Under the pieces are notes generated by a model. It was not told the origin of the DNA. It did not search any database and saw only the letters and a program-made list of their open reading frames with translations. Both the position numbers and the translations under genes were made by a program. From JBNKFV01 sp050290265 (GTDB lineage Bacteria; Pseudomonadota; Gammaproteobacteria; Pseudomonadales; Cellvibrionaceae): DNA of 64,000 nt. The stretch is taken from contig JBNKHI010000007.1 in the NCBI GenBank assembly GCA_050290265.1, positions 38,035 to 102,034 on the forward strand, written 5' to 3'. Shown here in pieces: positions 16,606 through 26,375 of the stretch (position 1 is the first letter of the stretch; each line of letters begins with the position of its first letter).

Positions 16606-18570
16606 TTATTGTTCCTTAATGCCCAGTTGTCGTTGATAAAAGTCCTGTTCTGTTTCGAGCATGCGAATAATATTGTCTGCTTGTCGAAAGCCGTGTCCCT
16701 CGTTGTGAAACTCAACATACTCAACAGGAATGTTCTTTTCACGTAGTGCCGTGACCATGGCTTTGGCTTGCGCAGGAGGTACAACTTTATCTTCCAGTCC
16801 CTGAAAAAATAGCACTGGGCAATTGAGCTGGTTGATGTGATTAATAGGCGAGCGTTGTTGGTAAAGCGCTTTTTCTTCAGGGTAAGGGCCGATCAAACTG
16901 TCTAAATAGCGGGATTCAAATTTGTGTGTATCTTTGGCCAGGGTTTCCAGGTTGCCGATGCCATACAGGCTGGTTCCCAAGGTAAAGGTATCAGTGAAGG
17001 TTAGTGCAGCGAGAACAGTGTAGCCGCCGGCGCTGCTGCCTTTGATAATAAGTTGCTCCTTATTCACACGGTTTGACTCGGCCAGGTATTGTGCGCCTGC
17101 GCAAACGTCTTCAACATCGGCAATACCCCATTGCTTGTGTAGTGCGTTGCGAAATGCTCTGCCGTAACCGGTGCTGCCTCTATAGTTAACATCAAGTACG
17201 GCAAAGCCTCGGCTTGTCCAGTATTGAATCTTTAAGTTTAAAGCACTGCTGGTGGCACCTGTAGGCCCGCCATGGCAGAGAACTATCAATGGTGGTTTTG
17301 TTTCGTTCAGTGGCTCCACGTCAGGGTTGCATGGAGAATAAAAAAATCCATAGGCAGATTGGCCGTTACTTGTCGGAAAGGTAAGTGCTTCGGGCTTTGA
17401 GAACCAATCGGGGCTGAGCGTGTTTGTTGCACTGGTTTTGATAGATTGGCAGTTTGCTTTCGATATATGTACCCGGCCTAACGATACGTTGTCGCAAAAG
17501 ACTATCTGTTCAGCATCGGTAGGTGATGCACCAAGCCATAAAGCGCCTTTTTTCGAGCAATGAATACTGGTGATGTAAGAGAAGGGTACCGGTATAACTT
17601 GTCGCGTTTTATCTGTTGTATTCAGTTTCAACAGGTACCAGTTGCCATTTTCTGTGTAGGTACAAATAATCGTGTCTGTGTTAATAAATCCGTAAGTGGA
17701 CATGCCAAACACCCACTGTGGTGTGGCGAATTCGGCGTTCATTTCACAAATGTTTTCTAAGCTGTCTTGCGCGTCATCGTAGCGATAAATGTTCCACCAG
17801 TTGTTTCTATCGCTGACAAGAAATAGCTCGCCTGCTGGCGACCATTGCGGTTGAAAAATTGATTCAGCCTGTTTATCTCCAGCAATCGTTTTAATACAGT
17901 CTAATGTACCATTGGACTCTACACGAGCAATGCTGCACTGGGTGTGATCCCATGGCATATTAGGGTGTTGCCATGTTAGCCATGTTAAGTGTTGTCCGTC
18001 CGGAGACAGATTTGGACTGGAATAAAAATCTTGGCCACTGGCTAATGTGTGTTGCTGAAACGGTTCTGCCAGTTCAATGGCGATTAAGCTGCTACTGGGT
18101 TCCTGGGTATTGTTGCCCGTGTCTTCACAGACACAAATAAGTCGCTGCCGTTTTTCGTCAATAATCAAGTCTGCATAATGCTGCCCGCTTTCTTGTGTGA
18201 TTGCCTCTGGTTGGCTTTTCGCAGCGCGAGTATCAAGGCGATAGATACATTGGTCGTCAGCGAGGACAAAGTACACAATGCCATTACTGACACAATAGCT
18301 GGCACCACCGTATTCATGTGCTTTGGTGCGGGTGTTGATTGGGTAGGGCAGAATATCTTCAATGTGTTTGGTAGTATCTGAAATTCTGGTTCTGGCAATC
18401 GTGGTACGTCCTCGCTCAAGAGGACGGGATTCGAGCCAGTAAATATAATCGCCATCGAAGCGCGGTTCGCCCAAGCGAATGCTGTCGCCCACTAATAACT
18501 CTGCGGTTATTGCCGAGGGCCAGGTGCCGTAAGGGCGTTGTGTATCCATATGTGAGTTGTTTTTACTCAT
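16606..18570 (-). CDS. S9 family (prolyl oligopeptidase-type) peptidase
   Basis: 654 aa. Seen: an N-terminal beta-propeller (about 25-385) and an alpha/beta-hydrolase domain with nucleophile S513 in GSSAGG, D594 in GLEDKVVPP and H626 in NEGHGF. HGGPTG (433-438) is the oxyanion segment. This matches dipeptidyl-aminopeptidase/acylaminoacyl-peptidase-like S9C enzymes. No signal peptide, so probably cytoplasmic peptide turnover. Its stop is one base before the greB start, so both are on one transcript. Exact bond preference is not readable from the sequence. Confidence 0.9.
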   Translation of the reverse strand: MSKNNSHMDTQRPYGTWPSAITAELLVGDSIRLGEPRFDGDYIYWLESRPLERGRTTIARTRISDTTKHIEDILPYPINTRTKAHEYGGASYCVSNGIVYFVLADDQCIYRLDTRAAKSQPEAITQESGQHYADLIIDEKRQRLICVCEDTGNNTQEPSSSLIAIELAEPFQQHTLASGQDFYSSPNLSPDGQHLTWLTWQHPNMPWDHTQCSIARVESNGTLDCIKTIAGDKQAESIFQPQWSPAGELFLVSDRNNWWNIYRYDDAQDSLENICEMNAEFATPQWVFGMSTYGFINTDTIICTYTENGNWYLLKLNTTDKTRQVIPVPFSYITSIHCSKKGALWLGASPTDAEQIVFCDNVSLGRVHISKANCQSIKTSATNTLSPDWFSKPEALTFPTSNGQSAYGFFYSPCNPDVEPLNETKPPLIVLCHGGPTGATSSALNLKIQYWTSRGFAVLDVNYRGSTGYGRAFRNALHKQWGIADVEDVCAGAQYLAESNRVNKEQLIIKGSSAGGYTVLAALTFTDTFTLGTSLYGIGNLETLAKDTHKFESRYLDSLIGPYPEEKALYQQRSPINHINQLNCPVLFFQGLEDKVVPPAQAKAMVTALREKNIPVEYVEFHNEGHGFRQADNIIRMLETEQDFYQRQLGIKEQ

Positions 18571-18850
18571 AAACAGTTATCAACCATTTGTGATTTTGTG
18601 TATTTGAACAGATGAGCTAGTGTAGAGTATTTTGCAGCGACAAAAAAACAGCCAGTAATGTTACAGTCTGAGTCCCTTCGCGAGAATAACGATGCTCCAA
18701 CCCCCTAAGAGCAATAATTACGTCATTTAACTCTGTTAGTATCGATAGCTGGTCTGGCTCTGCGAAAGCTTACATTAACCGGCGTAAGGTTAATTCTAAT
18801 GTTTTGTGGCACTTATGCATTCTTATTGAAAACGATTAGGTAGTTAGTTA

Positions 18851-19492
18851 ATGGCGAGAAAAATGAATAAAGAAAAGGCATGGGTTTTTAATGGTGTAAA
18901 AGCCTTTATGAACGGCCACCCAGAGATTAAGCGCATACAGAAATTGAATGATGCGCCGTCCATACATGGTGATAAAGTTTGGGATTCGTGCTTTGTGCTT
19001 ATGGATTTTTTGACGGAATTTCCGGTTGCTAAAAATCAAGTGGTTATGGATATCGGATGCGGATGGGGCGTATTAAGTAGTTATCTGGCAAAGAAATTGG
19101 GCGCTGCAGTTATTGGTGTGGATGCAGACCCTGCGGTCAAGCCCTATTTTGATTTGCACGCAAAGGCCAATGGGGTAGGGCTGGACTTTGCTGCTGGGCC
19201 AATGAGTGTTTTAAAACGTGACTCGTTAGCCTATGTGGATATTCTGGTGGGCGCTGATATTTGTTTTTGGCCTGAGCTGCAATTGGAATGGCAATCTTTA
19301 ATTGAACGTGCGGCAGATGCAGGGTTGAAAGGGGTTTACTTAGCTGACCCTGGCCGAGAGCCATTTTGGCAATTGGTAAAGCATTGTAAAAAGCGTTATG
19401 GCAAGAAGCGAGCCCAGCATTGGGAGCATGCCATTAAAGAACCATTTCGTACTGAAAAATATGTGCTTGAACTGAATTTGGCTGACGATTAG
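18851..19492 (+). CDS. Class I SAM-dependent methyltransferase
   Basis: 213 aa. Seen: motif I VVMDIGCGWGVLSSYLA (about 64-80), acidic end of strand 2 in VIGVDADP, and a motif IV-like stretch VDILVGADICFW. The order resembles the small protein-lysine/nicotinamide-N-methyltransferase-like group, but the substrate is unknown. Cytoplasmic. It stands alone, divergent from the S9 peptidase (280 bp apart) and convergent with the cold-shock gene, sharing a bidirectional terminator. Confidence 0.8.
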   Translation: MARKMNKEKAWVFNGVKAFMNGHPEIKRIQKLNDAPSIHGDKVWDSCFVLMDFLTEFPVAKNQVVMDIGCGWGVLSSYLAKKLGAAVIGVDADPAVKPYFDLHAKANGVGLDFAAGPMSVLKRDSLAYVDILVGADICFWPELQLEWQSLIERAADAGLKGVYLADPGREPFWQLVKHCKKRYGKKRAQHWEHAIKEPFRTEKYVLELNLADD

Positions 19493-19519
19493 TTTAAACG
19501 GCGCTTTGAGTAAGCAATA

Positions 19520-19549
19520 AAAAAGGCAAGCTTCTCAGCTTGCCTTTTT
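19520..19549. terminator. Bidirectional terminator between methyltransferase and csp genes
   Basis: AAAAAGGCAAGCT (19520-19532), loop TCTC, AGCTTGCCTTTTT (19537-19549): a perfect 13-bp stem with A-tract and T-tract, so it can terminate both convergent genes. Confidence 0.92.
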
Positions 19550-19572
19550 GGTAACATCTTAGTCGTTTAGAC

Positions 19573-19782
19573 TTAGATTGCTACGATGTTCTCGGCTTGT
19601 GGGCCTTTTTGACCTTGAGTCACGGTAAATTCTACGCGCTGACCTTCTGCCAAAGTTTTGAATCCTGAGCTAGCAATTGCGCTGTAGTGAGCGAAAACGT
19701 CTGGACCAGACTCTTGCTCAATAAAACCAAAACCTTTTGATTCGTTAAACCATTTTACGGTGCCAGTTACTGTATTAGACAT
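19573..19782 (-). CDS. Cold-shock domain protein (CspA family)
   Basis: 69 aa from the ATG at 19782, with AGGA about 9 nt upstream. Seen: KWFNESKGFGFIEQ (RNP1) and DVFAHYSAI (RNP2), the complete OB-fold cold-shock domain. It binds single-stranded RNA/DNA and acts as an RNA chaperone. The roughly 300 bp upstream without a gene fits the long 5' leader typical of cspA mRNAs, where temperature controls structure. A longer frame to 19881 lies inside that leader and is not coding. Confidence 0.95.
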   Translation of the reverse strand: MSNTVTGTVKWFNESKGFGFIEQESGPDVFAHYSAIASSGFKTLAEGQRVEFTVTQGQKGPQAENIVAI

Positions 19783-20080
19783 AGGAAAAATCCTGTAAGT
19801 ATTAATTAAGATTGCCTTACATAAAGAAAGGCGGGAATAGCGTGAAATAGACTGATGATTTGAAACTACAGGACGAGCCAATGCAGAAATTGCAACGAAA
19901 CGGATAGTACAAATACTAGGCTTACTTTCTAGCTGACAACCAGACTATAGCGCACGAACACGGAAGTCAAACTATTTCTATGAGGTTAGAAAAATACCTT
20001 TGCACGGCGTTGTTTAATAATAAACGTCCTTGTTTTAACGCTTGGAAACACCTCTTGTCTGCTTCAGGAGGTTATCGCGC
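19783..20080 (-). other. Probable long 5' leader and promoter of the cold-shock gene
   Basis: Almost 300 bp between the csp start and the fdsD stop with no supported gene. By analogy with cspA-family mRNAs it probably contains a structured leader. I could not identify a cold box by eye, and the promoter position is not resolved. Confidence 0.4.
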
Positions 20081-20314
20081 TCAGGTAATTTCGTGGGAGT
20101 GAAGCTGTTCTAATGCTAGTTGGGCCGCTGGTGTTAATTTCGGATTGATAGCTTCTTTGTTTTGGCAAATTTTCAGGCGCATTGATTTTGCCCAAAAACT
20201 GGTTATGTGGCTGGCAATTTTACTTGCAGCTTCCTGCTCGCTAATGTTTCGCGGCATGTTAATACTAATCTGGTTGATCATTTTAACCAGGTGTTCAAGT
20301 TCGTTTTCACTCAC
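20081..20314 (-). CDS. fdsD: NAD-dependent formate dehydrogenase, delta subunit
   Basis: 77 aa from the GTG at 20314, which has AAGGA at good spacing; a TTG at 20341 would extend it by 9 residues. Seen: LVKMINQI near the N-terminus and AAxKIASHITSFWAKSMR, the FdsD pattern (ANQI, then HxxxFWxPxMR). FdsD is a small subunit of soluble FdsABG complexes, needed for assembly or stability of the molybdenum enzyme in Cupriavidus and Rhodobacter. Last gene of the fdsGBA-fdhD-fdsD operon, the canonical order. Confidence 0.85.
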   Translation of the reverse strand: MSENELEHLVKMINQISINMPRNISEQEAASKIASHITSFWAKSMRLKICQNKEAINPKLTPAAQLALEQLHSHEIT

Positions 20315-20360
20315 AAATATATCCTTGTCTTTTAGCAGCAACGGTTTAGTAAATTCAGCA

Positions 20361-21206
20361 TCAGCAGGGGCTCTGCAGGGCTAAATTTCGGTTGTAAATG
20401 ACTTGTCGCCCTTGGCGCACAAAGCCAACTAAATTCATGTTTGCGCGCTTAGCCAGGTCAACAGCCATACTGGTGGGGGCTGATACCGAAACCAGTGTAG
20501 AAATACCAAAATAAGCGGCCTTGGTAACCATTTCGTAGCTGGCGCGGCTGGAAATGACAACAAACGCGTTCTCTGACGGTTCGTTAGCCAGGCTGCCAAT
20601 GAGTTTGTCTAATGCATTGTGACGTCCTACATCTTCTCGCAGTTGTTCGAGTTTGCCCTCGTCATCGAAATAGGCTGCAGCATGGGTTGCTCCGCATTGT
20701 GATTGTAACCATTGTGCCTTTTGCATTTGGGCCAAGGCTGAGTCAATAGCGGCATAGCCGGGTATTGAGCTGGCCCTTGGAACTACCTTTATTGACGGTT
20801 GGATAGCCTCTAATGCGTCTAAACCACACAGACCACATCCGGTTCGGCCACTTAATTGTCTGCGCCGCACTTTTAGACGATTAAACGCTTCTGCGGCAAC
20901 CTGCATCTGGATTTCTATACCCAGATCTGAACCTTGAACTTCAATGTCCAGCAGTTGATTACGGTTGTCTACGATGCCTTCCGTCAAACTAAAGCCAATG
21001 CCGAAGTCTTCCAAGTTCAATGGTGAAGCCATCATTACTGCATGGCTAATACCGTTGTAGACCATGGCCACCGGCGCTTCTTCCGCAATATGATCCTGGG
21101 CCGGTCGGCTTTCTTCGACTCTACTTTCAGCACTACTTTCGGTAGTACGAACTTCTACATCGCAGAGCCGAACTCCCTCGGGTTGAACAGGTTTCATCGC
21201 TGTCAA
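20361..21206 (-). CDS. fdhD: FdhD, formate dehydrogenase sulfurtransferase (FdsC)
   Basis: 281 aa, family-typical. Seen: the SGRTGCGLCG motif with C124 and C127, the persulfide-carrying pair, and GRHNALDKLIG further on. FdhD takes sulfur from IscS and passes it to the bis-MGD cofactor, which makes the formate dehydrogenase active; the same gene is called fdsC in fds operons. The N-terminal ~45 residues are low-complexity and unlikely to matter. It lies 14 nt after fdsA and precedes fdsD. Confidence 0.93.
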   Translation of the reverse strand: MTAMKPVQPEGVRLCDVEVRTTESSAESRVEESRPAQDHIAEEAPVAMVYNGISHAVMMASPLNLEDFGIGFSLTEGIVDNRNQLLDIEVQGSDLGIEIQMQVAAEAFNRLKVRRRQLSGRTGCGLCGLDALEAIQPSIKVVPRASSIPGYAAIDSALAQMQKAQWLQSQCGATHAAAYFDDEGKLEQLREDVGRHNALDKLIGSLANEPSENAFVVISSRASYEMVTKAAYFGISTLVSVSAPTSMAVDLAKRANMNLVGFVRQGRQVIYNRNLALQSPC

Positions 21207-21220
21207 ATGATTAGTCTCAG

Positions 21221-24100
21221 TTATTGCTCTACAAACGCTATTTGGCGCTCGCTGAACTCATTGTATTCGACTTGCCATTCCGAGGACTGTGGTTTCCCCG
21301 TCACTTTACTGACTTGAACAGCCGTGACTTTGTATTCAGGACAGTTTGTGGCCCAGTCAGAATTGTCTGTCGTAATCACATTGGCGCCGGTGCTGGGGTG
21401 ATGGAACGTTGTGTAAACCACCCCGGGTTGGACTCTGTCGGTGAGCTTTGCACGCAATTGCGTTGCACCCGCCCGGCTGCCGACAGACACCCAGTCGCCG
21501 TCGTTAATACCCCTGTCTTCCGCATCGTGAGGGTGAATTTCCAACAGGTCTTCTGCATGCCAGCTCACATTCGCGGTACGGCGGGTTTGGGCACCCACAT
21601 TGTATTGGGAAAGAATACGACCAGTAGTGAGTAGCAGCGGGTACTTACGATTAACCTTCTCGTCAGTGGCAACGTATTCGGTAATGGCGAAATATCCTTT
21701 GCCACGCACAAATTCGTCAATGTGCATAATCGGTGTGCCATTGGGCGCTTGGTCATTACAGGGCCACTGTAGAGACCCTTCTTGTTCTAATCGCTCCCAG
21801 CTAACGTTGGTAAAGGTTGGCGTTAAAGCGGCAATTTCTGCGAGAATTTCGCTGGGATGACTGTAGTGCATTTCGTAACCCAATGCTTTGGACAGCCCCA
21901 GTGTCACCTGCCAGTCTTCCAGTCCACCTAATGGCGCCATGACTTTACGCACAGGCGAGATACGGCGCTCAGCATTGGTGAAGGTGCCACTTTTTTCCAA
22001 AAAGCTGGAACCGGGCAAAAATACATGGGCAAACTTTGCGGTTTCGTTGAGGAAAATATCCTGCACGATCAGGCACTCCAGATTGCGCAATGCTGCTTCG
22101 ACGTGCTGGGTGTTAGGGTCTGACTGGGCAATGTCTTCGCCCTGTACATACAGTCCTTTATAGGTGCCTTCGACCGCAGCATCGAGCATGTTGGTAATGC
22201 GATAACCGGGTTCAGATTGCAGTTTTACGCCCCAGGCTTTTTCGAATTGCTCGCGCACTTCGAGGGTGGAAACGTGACGATAGCCTGGAAACTCATGGGG
22301 AAACGACCCCATATCGCAAGAACCCTGAACATTGTTTTGACCGCGTAACGGATTGACACCAACGCCTTCTCGCCCGACGTTACCCGTCAGCATGGCGATG
22401 TTGGCAATGCCCATGACCATGGTTGAACCCTGGCTATGTTCGGTAACGCCCAGACCATAATAGATCGCAGCATTGCCGCCAGTGGCGTAGAGACGAGCAG
22501 CTGCCCGCAGCTCGTCTGCTGGAATGCCAGTGATGGATTCCATTGCTTCGGGTGAGTTGCGTTCTTCGCTGATAAAACTGCGCCAAGCGTCGAAGGCTTC
22601 GGTTTCGCAGCGTTCGGTAATAAAGCTTTGGGCGGCCAGGTTTTCTGTCACGATGACATGGGCCATCGCATTGATAAACGCGACGTTGGTGCCCGGACGC
22701 AGTTTCAAGTGATGGTCTGCGCTAACGTGCGGACTTTTTACCAGGTCTATGCGTCGTGGGTCCACGACAATCAGCTTGGCACCTTCGCGCAGGCGTTTTT
22801 TCATGCGTGAACCGAAGACGGGGTGCCCGTCTGTGGGGTTAGCACCAATCACCATCATGACGTCGGTTTTTTCAACCGAGTCGAAAGTTTGTGTTCCTGC
22901 CGACTCTCCCAGTGTGGTTTTTAAGCCAAAACCCGTCGGTGAATGACAAACCCGGGCGCAGGTGTCGACATTGTTGTTACCAAATGCTGCTCTAACGAGT
23001 TTTTGTACTAAGTAAGTTTCCTCGTTGGTGCAGCGTGACGAGGTAATACCGCCTACGGAGTCGATGCCATAGGTAGCTTGAATCCCTTTGATTTTCTTAG
23101 CGGCAAAGGTGAAGGCCTCGTCCCAGGATACTTTGCGCCAGGGCTGGTCGATACTGTCGCGAACCATGGGATGGGTAATACGGTCAGCGTGGGTGGCGTA
23201 ACCGAATGCAAAGCGGCCTTTGACGCAGCTGTGCCCGCGATTGGCTTCACCGCCTTTCCACGGTGTCATACGCACGACTTCGTCGCCCTTCATATCTGCT
23301 TTGAATGAACAACCTACACCGCAATAGGCACAGGTGGTAATTACTGAGTGATCGGGCAGACCTTTTTCAACAATAGACGTTTCCATCAGCGTAGCGGTGG
23401 GGCATGCCTGTACGCAGGCACCACAAGACACACATTCCGAGTCCATGAAATCTTGGTTTTGGCCAGGAGACACTTTGGAGTCAAAGCCTCTACCGTCGAT
23501 AGTGAGTGCAAAAGTGCCCTGGGTTTCTTCGCAGGCGCGCACGCAGCGCGAGCAGACAATGCACTTGCTGGGATCGAATGTGAAATAGGGGTTGGAGGTA
23601 TCTTTTTCGGCACTCAGATGGTTATTGCCTTCGTATCCGTAGCGCACGTTGCGCAAACCAACAACACCGGTGACATCCTGTAGCTCGCAGTCGCCATTGG
23701 CTGAGCAGGTTAAACAGTCAAGGGGGTGGTCGGAGATGTAGAGTTCCATCACGCCCTTGCGCAGCTGGTCGAGCTTTGGTGTCTGAGTGTGTACTTCCAT
23801 GCCCGCTTCAACTGGGGTCGTACACGACGCGGGGTAACCGCGGCGGCCGGCAATTTCTACCAAACAAACCCGGCAAGAACCAAAGGCTTCTACGCTATCG
23901 GTAGCGCACAGTTTGGGGATGTTGACGCCGCTCATTGCCGCTGCGCGCATCACGGACGTGCCTGCAGGGACTTTGACAGCTTGGCCGTCAATGGTCAGGG
24001 TAATAAGTTCGCTCATGGCGACCGGGTCGGCTGACGGAGCGGGGGTGCCATAATCGCAGTTCGGATCGAGGTCTTTTCTAGGATCAAAGTATTCCAACAT
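21221..24100 (-). CDS. fdsA: NAD-dependent formate dehydrogenase, alpha (catalytic) subunit
   Basis: 959 aa, as expected for FdsA. Seen in order: 2Fe-2S domain (C65, C76, C79, C93); NuoG-type His-Cys3 cluster (H125, C129, C132, C138); two 4Fe-4S sites (C180/183/186/190 and C223/226/229/233); the CxxCxxxC 4Fe-4S site of the Mo domain (C257, C260, C264, with C292); then the bis-MGD domain with Mo ligand C385 and H386 (VCHS). A cysteine, not selenocysteine, is at the active site, so the enzyme does not depend on SelC. It oxidises formate to CO2. Start at 24100 keeps the DPRK..DYGTP tail common in FdsA; an internal ATG at residue 29 would lose it. Confidence 0.96.
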   Translation of the reverse strand: MLEYFDPRKDLDPNCDYGTPAPSADPVAMSELITLTIDGQAVKVPAGTSVMRAAAMSGVNIPKLCATDSVEAFGSCRVCLVEIAGRRGYPASCTTPVEAGMEVHTQTPKLDQLRKGVMELYISDHPLDCLTCSANGDCELQDVTGVVGLRNVRYGYEGNNHLSAEKDTSNPYFTFDPSKCIVCSRCVRACEETQGTFALTIDGRGFDSKVSPGQNQDFMDSECVSCGACVQACPTATLMETSIVEKGLPDHSVITTCAYCGVGCSFKADMKGDEVVRMTPWKGGEANRGHSCVKGRFAFGYATHADRITHPMVRDSIDQPWRKVSWDEAFTFAAKKIKGIQATYGIDSVGGITSSRCTNEETYLVQKLVRAAFGNNNVDTCARVCHSPTGFGLKTTLGESAGTQTFDSVEKTDVMMVIGANPTDGHPVFGSRMKKRLREGAKLIVVDPRRIDLVKSPHVSADHHLKLRPGTNVAFINAMAHVIVTENLAAQSFITERCETEAFDAWRSFISEERNSPEAMESITGIPADELRAAARLYATGGNAAIYYGLGVTEHSQGSTMVMGIANIAMLTGNVGREGVGVNPLRGQNNVQGSCDMGSFPHEFPGYRHVSTLEVREQFEKAWGVKLQSEPGYRITNMLDAAVEGTYKGLYVQGEDIAQSDPNTQHVEAALRNLECLIVQDIFLNETAKFAHVFLPGSSFLEKSGTFTNAERRISPVRKVMAPLGGLEDWQVTLGLSKALGYEMHYSHPSEILAEIAALTPTFTNVSWERLEQEGSLQWPCNDQAPNGTPIMHIDEFVRGKGYFAITEYVATDEKVNRKYPLLLTTGRILSQYNVGAQTRRTANVSWHAEDLLEIHPHDAEDRGINDGDWVSVGSRAGATQLRAKLTDRVQPGVVYTTFHHPSTGANVITTDNSDWATNCPEYKVTAVQVSKVTGKPQSSEWQVEYNEFSERQIAFVEQ

Positions 24101-24111
24101 GATGCAGCCTC

Positions 24112-25641
24112 TTAGCGTTTAAAGTCGTCAATAAAGTGCTTCATGGCACTTTGTACTGGAAATGGCGTCATGCCGCCCATGGCGCAGAGTGACGCGTTGA
24201 CCATGGTGTCGCAGAGGTCCTCCAGTAGCGCCAGGTTGTTATCGGGATTTTCGCCGTTGCGAATCTTGTCGATAACTTCTACGCCGCGAGTGGATCCGAT
24301 GCGGCAGGGCGTGCACTTGCCACAGGATTCCGCTACGCAGAATTCCATGGAAAATCTGGCCTGTTCAGCCATGTCCACTGTGTCATCAAAGGCAACTATG
24401 CCGCCGTGGCCAAGTACGGCACCGAGAGCGGCAGTTTTTTCGTAATCCAGTTCTACATCCCACTGACTTTCAGGCAGATAAGTACCCAGCGGGCCACCCA
24501 TTTGTACCGCCTTCATGGGCCGGCCATTAGCGGTGCCGCCACCAAATTCGAAGAGTAGTTCTTTTAATGTTGCGCCGAATGCCAGTTCGACCAAGCCGGG
24601 CTGTTTTACGTTGCCTGCTAACTGAAAAGGCATAGTGCCGCGAGAACGTCCCTGACCAAATCCTTCGTAGAAGGCTGCACCCTTGGCAAAAATAATAGGC
24701 ACACTGGAGAGGGACAGAACGTTGTTAATGATAGTGGGTTTACCGAATAGCCCTATAATGGCCGGCAGCGGTGGTTTGGCACGCACCATGCCGCGTTTGC
24801 CTTCCAGGCTTTCAAGTAGGGCGGTTTCTTCTCCGCAAATATAGGCTTTAGCGCCTAGGCGTACTTCAAGATGGAAGTTGCGATCAGAGCCTTGAATATT
24901 GTCGCCTAGGTAATGGTTCGCATAGGCGACGGCGATAGCCTCATTCAGAATTTCGTGAGCGTGGGGGTATTCTTCACGCAGATAGATATAGCCTTGCGTC
25001 GCGCCAACAGCGAGTCCCGCAATGGTCATCCCTTCGATTAAGCCAAAAGGGTCGGCTTCCATTTGCAGCCGGTCTGCAAAGGTTCCGGAATCGCCTTCGT
25101 CAGCATTGCAAACCACATATTTTTGTGTGGCTGGCGTATCCAGCACCGTTTGCCACTTAATACCAGTAGGGAAAGCCGCGCCGCCACGACCACGTAAACC
25201 GGAATTTTTGACTTCATCCACGCACTGTTGTGTCGTAAGGGTTAGCGCGCGCGCCAGGCCTTGATAACCTCCGGCTGTTTTGTAGTCGTCAATACTGACC
25301 GGGTCGATAACACCGGCACGGGCGAATGTAAGGCGCTGTTGTCGCTTCAGGTAGGGAATTTCTTCGGTCAAGCCCAGGTAAAGCGGGTGTCCAGCTTTGC
25401 CTTCCAGCATACCTTGTTCGATTAATTCCGGGATGTTTTTAGCATCGACTGGGCCGTAGGCAACACGGCCCAAGTCTGTTTCTACCTCTATCATCGGTTC
25501 CAGCCAATAGAGGCCGCGCGAACCATTGCGCACCAGCTGTAATTCACCATCATCGAGGTAAGCCTGTAATGCATGGGCTACTTTTTCGGCACCGGCAGCC
25601 AGCGCTGATGAGTCGCGGGGGACAAAAATTTTACGGGGCAT
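24112..25641 (-). CDS. fdsB: NAD-dependent formate dehydrogenase, beta subunit (NuoF-like)
   Basis: 509 aa. Seen: an N-terminal region (about 1-110), then the FMN/NADH-binding core with SGLRGRGGAAFPTGIKW and ICGEETALLESLEG, and the C-terminal 4Fe-4S ligands in ESCGKCTPCRIG plus a later Cys. It carries FMN and passes electrons from the formate site to NAD+. The start codon overlaps the fdsG stop by one base (TAATG), which favours equal production. It is the diaphorase half of the soluble cytoplasmic complex. Confidence 0.95.
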   Translation of the reverse strand: MPRKIFVPRDSSALAAGAEKVAHALQAYLDDGELQLVRNGSRGLYWLEPMIEVETDLGRVAYGPVDAKNIPELIEQGMLEGKAGHPLYLGLTEEIPYLKRQQRLTFARAGVIDPVSIDDYKTAGGYQGLARALTLTTQQCVDEVKNSGLRGRGGAAFPTGIKWQTVLDTPATQKYVVCNADEGDSGTFADRLQMEADPFGLIEGMTIAGLAVGATQGYIYLREEYPHAHEILNEAIAVAYANHYLGDNIQGSDRNFHLEVRLGAKAYICGEETALLESLEGKRGMVRAKPPLPAIIGLFGKPTIINNVLSLSSVPIIFAKGAAFYEGFGQGRSRGTMPFQLAGNVKQPGLVELAFGATLKELLFEFGGGTANGRPMKAVQMGGPLGTYLPESQWDVELDYEKTAALGAVLGHGGIVAFDDTVDMAEQARFSMEFCVAESCGKCTPCRIGSTRGVEVIDKIRNGENPDNNLALLEDLCDTMVNASLCAMGGMTPFPVQSAMKHFIDDFKR

Positions 25642-26135
25642 TAGCGAATCTCCACAGCGTTGGTATACAGCTCATCGATAAGTTCAGCCGCAGTTTCAAC
25701 ATTCAATCGGCCATAAATGTCCTTGCCGATACGCATGGATGGGGAGCAGGCGCAGTTGCCCAGGCAATACACGGGTTCCAATGTAATTTCTCCATCCGGC
25801 GTCGTCTGATGGTAATCAATGCCGAGCTTATGTTTTAAACTGGCTTCCAGCTGCCGACTGCCCATGGCTTGGCAGGACTCTGCGCGACAGACTTCAATGA
25901 TGTGCTTGCCGCGGGGAACCTGGCTGAAGTGATGGTAAAAGCTGACGACGCCATGGACTTCTGCACGTGACAGGTTGAGCGCACCGGCAATTGCGGCGAC
26001 GGCGGTCTCGGGGATATAGCCAAGCTGCCCCTGGATTTCATGGAGAATGGGTAGCAGTGGGCCCGGTTTATTTTTGAGCTTTTCAATGATGTCACTGACT
26101 GTGTTCATCATGGTGTTATTGTCCGGCTGAGGCAT
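25641..26135 (-). CDS. fdsG: NAD-dependent formate dehydrogenase, gamma subunit (NuoE-like)
   Basis: 164 aa. Seen: an N-terminal helical domain and a thioredoxin-like 2Fe-2S domain with Cys ligands in VCRAESCQAMGS and CLGNCACSPS. This is the standard FdsG/NuoE arrangement. First gene of the operon. The ATG at 26135 is used; an in-frame ATG at 26111 is possible. The promoter must lie in the 240-bp divergent region that contains the palindrome at 26285-26310. Confidence 0.93.
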   Translation of the reverse strand: MPQPDNNTMMNTVSDIIEKLKNKPGPLLPILHEIQGQLGYIPETAVAAIAGALNLSRAEVHGVVSFYHHFSQVPRGKHIIEVCRAESCQAMGSRQLEASLKHKLGIDYHQTTPDGEITLEPVYCLGNCACSPSMRIGKDIYGRLNVETAAELIDELYTNAVEIR

Positions 26136-26284
26136 CAGGTCGACTCTTGTTGGTATTTATGATCACGGTACATAGGGTGCTGATTGATGCGCGGTCCTAT
26201 CAATGATGTCTTATCAATGAAGTTTAGCGTCAAACAGTAGGTTGCGCGTGCCGAAAAATACAGGGAGGTTTATTTTTCTCACAC

Positions 26285-26310
26285 TATATATGCAAGATTT
26301 TGCATATATA
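26285..26310. promoter_or_regulatory. Strong palindrome, candidate operator of the fds operon
   Basis: TATATATGCAA, spacer GATT, TTGCATATATA: a perfect 11-bp inverted repeat. It lies 66 bp upstream of the divergent regulator gene and 150 bp upstream of fdsG. The core TATGCA recurs as TATGCATA at 26375-26382, overlapping the regulator's own start codon. Confidence 0.65.
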
Positions 26311-26375
26311 TCTTGGCTAAAAGCCGATAAAATGTACTATAGCACTCTAAAATTACAATCTAAATATGTGGGCTT

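Noticed and set aside
16605..16784. N-terminal extension of greB
   Set aside because: The extension lies wholly inside the S9 peptidase gene on the same strand in another frame, and greB proteins begin at the MGRW position.
23078..23308. Plus-strand frames inside fdsA and fdsB
   Set aside because: Antisense to long, clearly coding metalloenzyme genes; composition is that of shadow frames.
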